Assembly (NCBI RefSeq): GCF_900104945.1
Contig: NZ_LT629736.1
Location: 1,240,001-1,304,000, forward strand
DNA: 64,000 bases
Origin: Halopseudomonas xinjiangensis
GTDB lineage: Bacteria; Pseudomonadota; Gammaproteobacteria; Pseudomonadales; Pseudomonadaceae
Direction: 5' to 3'
The translations under genes and the position numbers were made by a program. Positions 36,037 to 43,699 of the stretch are shown piece after piece. Below the pieces are notes generated by a model. That model made no database searches and had not been told where the DNA came from. It was given only the letters and a program-made list of their open reading frames with translations. Numbering within the stretch: the first letter of the stretch is position 1; each line of letters begins with the position of its first letter.

Positions 36037-36412
36037 ATGAGCGACGTGCCCTGTCTGAACTGCGGCGCCTGTTGTGCCACATTCAGGGTTTCATTCTATT
36101 GGGGCGAGACCGATGCCGCCCCGGAGGGAAGCATCCCCTCGCATCTCACCGAGCAGGTCAATCACTATTACAGCTGCATGCAGGGAACCAATCAGCCGAG
36201 CCCGCGATGCGTCGCGTTGCTAGGCAGCATTGGCGACGGCGTGCGCTGCAGCATCTACGACAAGCGCTCCAGTGCTTGTCGTGATTTTTCCTATCACGGC
36301 GAAAAACGGTCAGGCCAGCCCGACCTGTCAGCGCGCAAGGGCCATTCACGGCCTGCCCCCGCTGCCTTTCGATCCACAGGGGCCGGAGCTGATCCCGACC
36401 ATCGCCGCCTGA
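36037..36412 (+). pseudogene. YkgJ-family cysteine-cluster protein, frameshifted
   Basis: ATG at 36037 starts a typical YkgJ/CxxCxxCC protein ([19 protein letters not shown]), reading normally to CRDFSYHGE. The A5 run at 36302-36306 then shifts the frame: the predicted C terminus NGQASPTCQRARAIHGLPPL, with the family's fourth Cys, continues in the +1 frame to TGA at 36412, while the literal frame runs on to 36435 as unrelated sequence. Removing one A restores the whole protein of about 125 residues. The gene is either recently inactivated or the run was miscounted in sequencing. Family members probably bind metal; function unknown. Confidence 0.75.
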
Positions 36413-36416
36413 CGCG

Positions 36417-37568
36417 TCACCCGGCGCTGCCGTAGTCCGAGACTACGGCGTGCACCAGAAACAGTTTGCGCAAACTGTCCACATTCAGCACGAACGGGTA
36501 CAGGTCCGGCATACCCATGCTGCGCGCCAGGACGTTCAGCACACTGGACAGCTGCACCCACCGGTTGATGAACGCCAGGAAATCCACCGGATCGGCATCC
36601 CCGGCCCGGCAGCCAGCCAATACGCTGCTGTCGAACGGGTCGGTCTGCAGGGCAAGCGTTTCCACCTGAAGCCCGTAATCCAGCGCTACGTTCAACGTGT
36701 CGGTCATGTGCAGATAGTGCGCCCAGGTTTCGGCCCAGTCTTCCCAGGGATGGGTGGCGGCATAGCTGCTGATGTAATGCTGGTTCCAGTCAGCCGGAGG
36801 GCCTTCGTTGTAATGCTTCTGCAAGGACTCTTGATAATCCATGCGGTCATCGCCGAACAGCTGTCGCACCGGTTCGAGCCAGGCGGAGTCGCGGACGAGC
36901 CGATCCCAGTAGTAGTGGCCCGATTCGTGGCGGAAATGGCCGAGCAGGGTGCGGTAGGGCTCGTGCATGTTCTCTCGCACCTTTTCCCTGTGCGATGGGT
37001 CGGCCTCATCCACATTCAGCGTTATCACTCCGTCGGCATGGCCGGTCATGACCGGGTCGCCACCGGGCGTCTGACGCAGGAAATTGAATCCCAGACCCTG
37101 TTGCCCGTCGAGTTTGCGTGACACCACGGGCAATCCGAGCAGAATCAACTGCGCGACCAGGCGGCGCTTGGCCTGTTCGATGCGAGCCCAGTGTTCGGCA
37201 TTGTCGATCAGGTTAAGGTCGGGAATGGTCAGGTTCAGCGAGCAGGCGATGCAGAAGGGCGCGCTTGCCGAGTCGGTCACCAGCCAGTTGCATTGGGCTG
37301 GACCCTGCGCATTGGCGCAGCGCGCGTAGGCATTGCCGTGCTGTGGGCCTTCGCTGACGACGCGCCATTGGCCGTTCGCAGTCGATTCGATGCTGAGCAG
37401 GTCGCCCGCGGTCGGATGGTAGCCCAGGTCGGTACTGCAGCGGACGCACGAGAGATTGTCAAAGAACACGGCCTGGCCGCAACGGCAGCGCTGCACATGA
37501 CCATTGGGATGATAATCGAACAGATGCTTGCCATTAGTACGTTCGACCAGACGATCGAAATAAGTCAT
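36417..37568 (-). CDS. Zinc-ribbon putative metallopeptidase (COG4307-type)
   Basis: ATG at 37568 gives 383 residues. The N-terminal zinc ribbon uses Cys28, Cys30, Cys41 and Cys44; further CxnC pairs occur at 84-93 and 106-109. The C-terminal half has HESGH at 214-218 (variant of HExxH) followed by a helical region with EDWAETWAHYLHM that supplies further ligands. It lies 45 bp after the alpha-E gene on the same strand, and such peptidases recur beside ATP-grasp/alpha-E operons. It could process the product of that system, which is inference. Confidence 0.8.
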   Translation of the reverse strand: MTYFDRLVERTNGKHLFDYHPNGHVQRCRCGQAVFFDNLSCVRCSTDLGYHPTAGDLLSIESTANGQWRVVSEGPQHGNAYARCANAQGPAQCNWLVTDSASAPFCIACSLNLTIPDLNLIDNAEHWARIEQAKRRLVAQLILLGLPVVSRKLDGQQGLGFNFLRQTPGGDPVMTGHADGVITLNVDEADPSHREKVRENMHEPYRTLLGHFRHESGHYYWDRLVRDSAWLEPVRQLFGDDRMDYQESLQKHYNEGPPADWNQHYISSYAATHPWEDWAETWAHYLHMTDTLNVALDYGLQVETLALQTDPFDSSVLAGCRAGDADPVDFLAFINRWVQLSSVLNVLARSMGMPDLYPFVLNVDSLRKLFLVHAVVSDYGSAG

Positions 37569-37613
37569 TTCAGGTGCGCTCCATCGGGTCAACCGGAGCG
37601 CACCGAGTGGCTC

Positions 37614-38579
37614 CTATGACTGCTGCTGATGTTGAGTTGCTTCATCAGGCCTGGCGAAGTAGGTCTGACGGATAGCTTCATGCAAATCGGTAAAGTCGAT
37701 CTGGATCTCGTCGACGAAGGCGTGCAGACGTTCCGGCTCCGCCGCCAGACGCGCGATCTCGGCTGCGGAAATGTCATTGACGCAGCTTTCGACCTCCTGC
37801 AAAGCCTGTTCGTGCCGTGGCAGGCTGCGCAAAGCGACCGTCAGCCGGTCGAGCGAGCAGCATACCGAGCGCGGAAACTGCCGATCCTGAAGCAGGAAGC
37901 GCAGCACATCCGGGCCGCGAACGCGCAGACGAACGTGCTGGCGATACATCTGATAGCCGCTCAGGGACTTGAGTACGCTCATCCATTGGAGATTCTCGAA
38001 GGGCGTCAGTTCCTCTGCGTTCTTCGGCAACAGATTGGCCGATCGCACATCGATGATGCGTGTGGTCATGTCGGCGCGTTCTATCTGCCGGCCAAGCATC
38101 AGGAAGGTCCGTGCCTGGGTATAGCTGAGCGTCCCCTCAATCAGCCCGTTTACCGTCTGGCAACTGCGGATTACCCGGCCGAGGAAGGCGTCGCGACGGC
38201 GCGGTGTGATGCCCTGTTCGACCTGCTCCTTGACGCTTAGGAACAGATGATTGACCTCTTCCCAGATCTCCCGCGGGATGATGTCCCGGGTCGTACGCAG
38301 GTTCTCACGCGCCGAATTCAATGAGCACAGAATCGAGCCGGAGTAGCGGGTGTCGCCGCACATGAACGCCAGGACGCTCGACTCGTCACGAACCGAGTAG
38401 TGCTCATCGAACAGTGCGTCGTTACCGGTTATGGCGATGATCTCCGCCCAGCCCAGCTTGGTTGGCCTTGGCAGATCCAGCATCAAGTTGCTGCTGACGC
38501 TGAGCAGCCGGGCGGTGTCTTCGGCGCGCTCCAGGTAGCGGGCGAGCCAATAGATGTTCTCTGCAACTCTTGAAAGCAT
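37614..38579 (-). CDS. Alpha-E domain protein
   Basis: The 321-residue all-helical protein begins MLSRVAENIYWLARYLERAEDTARL, the alpha-E hallmark, and contains LSYTQARTFLMLGRQIERADMTTRIIDVRS. ATG at 38579 lies two bases beyond the ATP-grasp stop, so the genes are tightly coupled. Alpha-E domains occur only with circularly permuted ATP-grasp enzymes, as separate or fused partners, and probably assist amide-bond formation; their precise activity has not been shown. Confidence 0.92.
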   Translation of the reverse strand: MLSRVAENIYWLARYLERAEDTARLLSVSSNLMLDLPRPTKLGWAEIIAITGNDALFDEHYSVRDESSVLAFMCGDTRYSGSILCSLNSARENLRTTRDIIPREIWEEVNHLFLSVKEQVEQGITPRRRDAFLGRVIRSCQTVNGLIEGTLSYTQARTFLMLGRQIERADMTTRIIDVRSANLLPKNAEELTPFENLQWMSVLKSLSGYQMYRQHVRLRVRGPDVLRFLLQDRQFPRSVCCSLDRLTVALRSLPRHEQALQEVESCVNDISAAEIARLAAEPERLHAFVDEIQIDFTDLHEAIRQTYFARPDEATQHQQQS

Positions 38580-38581
38580 GA

Positions 38582-40036
38582 TCAGTTCCCCGCGCCGTCG
38601 ACGATCCAGGTGTCCTTGCTGCCGCCGCCCTGCGACGAGTTGACTACCAGCGAACCCTTGGTCAGCGCCACCCGCGTCAGCCCGCCGGTAGTCACCCAGG
38701 GTTTTTCTCCGGAGAGAATGAACGGGCGCAAGTCGACATGACGGCCTTCGAGTTCGTCGCCGCACAAGGTGGGGGACGTGGACAGGCTCAGCGTCGGTTG
38801 AGCCATGTAATTGCGCGGGTTGGCCTTGATCAGATCAGCGAATGCCTCACGCTCCTTGGCAGTGGCGTGCGGCCCGATGAGCATGCCGTAGCCGCCCGAT
38901 TCGTTCGCCGGCTTGACGACCAGCTTGTCGAGATTGGCCAGCACGTACTCGCGATCCTTGTCGAACATGCATAGATAGCTGGGCACGTTGGGTAGCAAGG
39001 GTTCTTCGCCAAGATAGTACTGAATGATCTGCGGTACGAAGGCGTACACCACCTTGTCGTCCGCTACCCCGGCGCCGGGTGCGTTGGCCAGGGCAACGTT
39101 ACCGGCGCGCCAGGCGCGCATCAGCCCTCGCACCCCGAGCGCGGAGTCGGGATTGAACACCTCCGGATCGATGAACATGTCATCGACGCGGCGGTAGATC
39201 ACGTCGACCCGGGACACGCCGTCGATCATGCGCATGTACACGCAGTCGTCGTCGCCTACGTACAGGTCGCTGCCTTCGACCAACTGAATGCCCATCTGCT
39301 GTGCGAGATAGGAATGTTCGTAGTACGCCGAGTTGTAAATGCCGGGCGTCAGGATGACGATAACCGGGTCGTCGCCGGGCCGAGGCGACATGGAAGCCAG
39401 CATATCGTAGAGCTGGGAGGTGTAGTCATCGACCGGCTGGATCCGGCCGGTTGCGAACAGGTCCGGCAGAACGCGCTTGGTCACGTTGCGGTTTTCCAGC
39501 ATATAGGAGACGCCGGACGGTACCCGTAAATTGTCTTCGAGCACGTAAAGCGTTCCGTCCTTGTCGCGGACCAGATCGGAGCCACAGATGTGCGCCCAGA
39601 CGTTGTGCGGTGTCTTCACCCCGACGCATTGCGGGCGAAAGTTGACCGACTGCTCCAGAATCTCCGCGGGAAAGACCTTGTCCTTGATGATTCGCTGATC
39701 GTGGTAGAGATCATCGATGAACATGTTCAGCGCCTGCACGCGCTGCTTGAGCCCGGCCTCGGTCTTCTGCCATTCAGCCAGCGGAATGATTCGCGGCACA
39801 ATATCGAACGGCCAGGCACGGTCGATCATGCTGCCTTCGGTATACACCGTGAAGGTGATCCCCATCAGCTGTATGGCGACTTCTGCGGCGGTCTTGTGCT
39901 CCGCCAGCTCGCGGGCATCCAGATCCGCAAGGTACTTGCAGAGCATGGCAGCCTCGGGGCGCGGCTTTCCCGGCGCAGCGATAAGTTCGTCGTAAAAGCC
40001 TTTGGCGGTGTATTGGTCCCAGTTCACTTTGCTCAT
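38582..40036 (-). CDS. Circularly permuted type 2 ATP-grasp protein
   Basis: The 484-residue enzyme carries the family's landmarks: YTEGSMIDRAWPFDIVPRI, VLEDNLRVPSGVSYMLENR, VEGSDLYVGDDDCVYM, NAPGAGVADDK and KPANESGGYGMLIG. ATP-grasp enzymes activate a carboxylate with ATP and join it to an amine or thiol; this permuted clade is predicted to make peptide-like amides. It starts the minus-strand operon (ATP-grasp, alpha-E, metallopeptidase), divergent from the transglutaminase/DUF2126 gene at 40313. Confidence 0.92.
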   Translation of the reverse strand: MSKVNWDQYTAKGFYDELIAAPGKPRPEAAMLCKYLADLDARELAEHKTAAEVAIQLMGITFTVYTEGSMIDRAWPFDIVPRIIPLAEWQKTEAGLKQRVQALNMFIDDLYHDQRIIKDKVFPAEILEQSVNFRPQCVGVKTPHNVWAHICGSDLVRDKDGTLYVLEDNLRVPSGVSYMLENRNVTKRVLPDLFATGRIQPVDDYTSQLYDMLASMSPRPGDDPVIVILTPGIYNSAYYEHSYLAQQMGIQLVEGSDLYVGDDDCVYMRMIDGVSRVDVIYRRVDDMFIDPEVFNPDSALGVRGLMRAWRAGNVALANAPGAGVADDKVVYAFVPQIIQYYLGEEPLLPNVPSYLCMFDKDREYVLANLDKLVVKPANESGGYGMLIGPHATAKEREAFADLIKANPRNYMAQPTLSLSTSPTLCGDELEGRHVDLRPFILSGEKPWVTTGGLTRVALTKGSLVVNSSQGGGSKDTWIVDGAGN

Positions 40037-40312
40037 TCATCTACTCTGTCGGCAGGTAGTGGTGAACGTTGCGCTGCAATTGCCATACCAGCGAGGCGGT
40101 GCGGCGGGGCGGCAGAACAGCGAGACGATCGCTCAAATAGGGCTATGCTGTGTATGTCACATGCTGGTGATATCAGCTTAGCAGGCGAGACGGAAAGCGC
40201 CCGTCACCGGCACGCAAAGCTCGCCATGAATCGTTGGCATAGCCATTGCTTTCGCCACTGGGCCAGCTCAGGCGTAGCGACAGACTCGAGCCTCAACCCC
40301 GGGAACTGATAG
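40037..40312. promoter_or_regulatory. Divergent intergenic region of the ATP-grasp/transglutaminase cluster
   Basis: The 276 bp between the divergent ATP-grasp and transglutaminase genes must hold both promoters. A -10-like TATGCT is visible at about 40143-40148, but no convincing -35 partner or operator was recognised. No gene is present. Confidence 0.4.
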
Positions 40313-43300
40313 ATGACCATCCGTGTAGCACTCAGGCATTCCACGCGTTACGACTTCGACAAGCCGGTATCCGTGGCACCGCATCAGGTTCGCCTGCGGC
40401 CCGCACCGCATTGCAGGACGCCGATCGAGGCTTATAGCCTGAAGGTCGAAGGAGGGGACTATTTCCTCAACTGGCAGCAGGATCCATTCGGCAACCATGT
40501 CGCGCGGCTGGTGTTCCCGGAAAAGATCGATCACCTGCACGTCACCGTCGAGCTGCAAATCCCGATGACGGTGGTCAATCCCTTCGATTTCTTTGTCGAG
40601 GAATACGCCGAGCATTTCCCTTTCGAGTACCCCGAAGCGCTGCGCAAGGAGCTAGGGCCGTACCTGGAGAAGTCCGAAGCTGGCCCGCTGTTGAACAAGT
40701 GGCTCGAGTCCGTTCCGCAGGATGAACGGCCGATTAGCGACTTTCTCGTCGACATCAACCAGCGGCTGTCGCAGCACATCGAATATCTCATCCGTATGGA
40801 GCCTGGCGTACAGACTCACGAGGAAACCCTCGAGCTCAAGCGCGGCTCCTGCCGTGATACATCCTGGCTGCTGGTGCAGATATTCCGTCAGTTGGGCCTG
40901 GCAGCGCGCTTCGTATCCGGTTACCTGATCCAGCTCACCGCCGACGTCAAGGCTCTGGACGGGCCGTCTGGGACGGACGTCGACTTCACCGATCTGCATG
41001 CCTGGTGCGAGGTGTTCATTCCCGGTGCCGGCTGGATCGGCCTGGATCCTACCTCCGGTTTGTTCGCTGGCGAAGGGCATCTCCCCCTGGCCGCCACGCC
41101 AGAGCCATCCAGCGCTGCGCCGATCACCGGAGCGACCGAGCCGTGCGAGGTCGAATTCGGCTTTGACATGACGGTCACGCGGGTCCACGAAGACCCGCGC
41201 GTCACCAAGCCGTATACCGAAGACGAATGGAAACGCATCGAGTCATTGGGCCAGCAGGTGGACGCACAACTCGACGCGCTTGATGTGCGCCTGACCATGG
41301 GTGGCGAACCCACTTTCGTCTCGATCGACGACATGGATGCACCAGAATGGACCATTGCGGCGCAGGGTCCGACCAAAAGAGGGCTTTCCGAGCAATTGCT
41401 CAAGCGACTGCGGCCGCACTACGCGCCGCGGTCGCTGATCCATTACCAGCAGGGTAAATGGTATCCGGGCGAGCCGCTTCCGCGCTGGGCGCTGGCCTGC
41501 TATTGGCGCCGAGACGGGCAGCCGATGTGGCAGGACGACCGCTGGCTGGCCGATATGGACACCGATTACGACATCAACGAAGACGACGCGCGAATCTTTG
41601 CCCGCGAGCTGGTCGGGCGGCTTGGGCTTAGCGACCGCTTCCTGATCCCCTGTTACGAGGATGCTTACTACTACCTGTGGCTGGAGCAGACCCAGCCGGT
41701 GGATATCGACCTGCTTGAGGCGGACCTGGACGACGACGAAAACCGTGCGCGCCTGGCCAGGTTGCTCGAACGCGGACTCGATTCGCTCACCGGTCTCGCC
41801 TTGCCATTGGCCAAGAGCGTCAAGGGCGATGAATGGGAAAGCGGCGCCTGGCCGGTCCGGCGCGACCATCTCTTCCTGGTTCCCGGTGACTCGCCGATGG
41901 GCTTGCGCCTGCCGCTGTCGGCCCTGCCGATTGCCAAGCGCGACGAACCTTTGCCGCGCTCACTCTTCGAGCCGCTACCGGCGTTGCCTGATATTCACGG
42001 CGAGGTCGCCAGCCGTTACAACGACCAGCAGGCGGCGAAGATCCGCGATATGGGCCGCCATCATCAGGGCTCTGGACAGGACTGGCAGGAGCAACAACCG
42101 GATATGGTCGACAGCGGGGTGATCGGAACCGCGCTTTGTATCGAGCCGCGTGACGGCAAGCTGTTCGTCTTCCTCCCTCCGCTGGTGCAGCTCGAGGACT
42201 ACATCCAGCTGCTGGCGACCGTCGAGCAAACCGCGGCGCACCTGAACATGCCGGTGTGTGTCGAAGGCTATCCGCCACCATCGGATCCGCGCATCGAGAA
42301 GTTCATGATCACGCCGGATCCGGGCGTAATCGAAGTCAACGTCATGCCGGCTGCGAGCTGGAAGGACATGGTTCGCAATACGCGCATTCTGTATGAGGAG
42401 GCGCGCCTGACGCGTCTGGGTACCGAGAAGTTCATGCTGGACGGCCGTCACACCGGCACTGGCGGCGGAAACCACGTCACCCTTGGCGGACAGACACCGG
42501 CCGATTCGCCGTTTCTGCGCCGACCGGACCTGCTGGCCAGCATGCTGACCTTCTGGCAGCACCACCCGAGCCTCTCCTTTCTCTTCTCTGGACTGTTCAT
42601 CGGACCGACCAGCCAGGCGCCGCGCGTCGACGAGGCGCGCCACGAAGCGCTGTATGAACTGGAAATCGCGCTCGGGCAGATGCCGAAAGGGGAGGTGCCG
42701 CAACCGTGGCTGGTGGACCGGCTCTTGCGTCATCTGCTCACCGATATTACCGGCAACACCCATCGCGCCGAATTCTGCATCGACAAGCTGTATTCACCGG
42801 ACTCGGCTACCGGGCGACTTGGCCTACTGGAACTGCGCGGGTTCGAAATGCCACCGCATCCCGAAATGAGCCTGATGCAGCAGCTGCTTATCCGCGCGCT
42901 GGTGGCACGCTTTTTCGCCGAACCCTATCGGCAACCGCTGGTGCGCTGGGGTACAGCGTTGCACGACAAGTGGATGATGCCGCACTTCATCTGGGAAGAT
43001 CTCGGAGAGGTCGTCGCCGATCTGCGCGCCCATGGCTTCCCGTTCGAACAGGAGTGGTTTGCACCGTTTCTGGAGTTTCGCTTTCCGCATATTGGCGATG
43101 TCCGTTACCAGGGCGTCGGCCTGCGCATCCGTCAGGCCATTGAACCCTGGCACGTGCTGGGAGAAGAGACCGCAGGCGGAGCTACTGCGCGCTACGTGGA
43201 CTCGTCGGTCGAGCGAGTCGAGGTCAAGGTCAGCGACTTCAATGCCTCGCGTCATGTGCTGACCTGCAACGGGGTGCAAGTGCCGCTGCAGTCCACTGGC

Positions 43301-43642
43301 GTGCCGGGCGAAGCGGTCGCCGCGGTGCGTTTTCGCGCCTGGCAACCACCCTCTGCACTGCACCCGAACATCGCGGTGCATGCGCCGCTGGTCTTCGATC
43401 TGGTAGACACCTGGAATCAACGCTCGATGGGCGGATGCACCTACCACGTGGTGCATCCGGCAGGACGCAACTACGAGACCTTCCCGGTCAACGCGAACGA
43501 AGCGGAGGCCCGGCGCATGGCGCGTTTCTGGGATCACGGGCATACCCAGGGCCGGATCGTGCGGATCGAGCAGGCACCCGGTCAGGAATATCCGCATACC
43601 CTCGATTTGCGCCGTGCGGCGATCAGGCCGCCTGGGCTATAA
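40313..43642 (+). CDS. Transglutaminase-like protein with C-terminal DUF2126 domain
   Basis: The 1109-residue protein starts with a bacterial transglutaminase N-terminal domain and a protease-like core having Cys180 (KRGSCRDTSW), His229 (DLHAWCE) and Asp245 (GLDPTSGL). From about residue 320 the DUF2126 domain follows (LTMGGEPTFVSIDDMD, PHYAPRSLIHYQQGKWYPGE, GTGGGNHVTLGG, TDITGNTHRAEFCIDKLYSP), which has been assigned to the glutamine-synthetase-like carboxylate-amine ligase superfamily. The protein therefore unites a putative peptidase/transamidase with a putative ligase. It begins the plus-strand half of the cluster. Confidence 0.93.
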   Translation: MTIRVALRHSTRYDFDKPVSVAPHQVRLRPAPHCRTPIEAYSLKVEGGDYFLNWQQDPFGNHVARLVFPEKIDHLHVTVELQIPMTVVNPFDFFVEEYAEHFPFEYPEALRKELGPYLEKSEAGPLLNKWLESVPQDERPISDFLVDINQRLSQHIEYLIRMEPGVQTHEETLELKRGSCRDTSWLLVQIFRQLGLAARFVSGYLIQLTADVKALDGPSGTDVDFTDLHAWCEVFIPGAGWIGLDPTSGLFAGEGHLPLAATPEPSSAAPITGATEPCEVEFGFDMTVTRVHEDPRVTKPYTEDEWKRIESLGQQVDAQLDALDVRLTMGGEPTFVSIDDMDAPEWTIAAQGPTKRGLSEQLLKRLRPHYAPRSLIHYQQGKWYPGEPLPRWALACYWRRDGQPMWQDDRWLADMDTDYDINEDDARIFARELVGRLGLSDRFLIPCYEDAYYYLWLEQTQPVDIDLLEADLDDDENRARLARLLERGLDSLTGLALPLAKSVKGDEWESGAWPVRRDHLFLVPGDSPMGLRLPLSALPIAKRDEPLPRSLFEPLPALPDIHGEVASRYNDQQAAKIRDMGRHHQGSGQDWQEQQPDMVDSGVIGTALCIEPRDGKLFVFLPPLVQLEDYIQLLATVEQTAAHLNMPVCVEGYPPPSDPRIEKFMITPDPGVIEVNVMPAASWKDMVRNTRILYEEARLTRLGTEKFMLDGRHTGTGGGNHVTLGGQTPADSPFLRRPDLLASMLTFWQHHPSLSFLFSGLFIGPTSQAPRVDEARHEALYELEIALGQMPKGEVPQPWLVDRLLRHLLTDITGNTHRAEFCIDKLYSPDSATGRLGLLELRGFEMPPHPEMSLMQQLLIRALVARFFAEPYRQPLVRWGTALHDKWMMPHFIWEDLGEVVADLRAHGFPFEQEWFAPFLEFRFPHIGDVRYQGVGLRIRQAIEPWHVLGEETAGGATARYVDSSVERVEVKVSDFNASRHVLTCNGVQVPLQSTGVPGEAVAAVRFRAWQPPSALHPNIAVHAPLVFDLVDTWNQRSMGGCTYHVVHPAGRNYETFPVNANEAEARRMARFWDHGHTQGRIVRIEQAPGQEYPHTLDLRRAAIRPPGL

Positions 43643-43699
43643 TGCCGGCCTGGTTTTACCATCGAGGCGCCTCCCGGTCAGGGTCTAGCGGAACATAAC

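Noticed and set aside
36295-36310. Programmed frameshift in the YkgJ gene
   Set aside because: Restoring the frame needs a +1 shift with no rare codon, stop codon or stimulatory structure evident; mutation or sequencing error is simpler.
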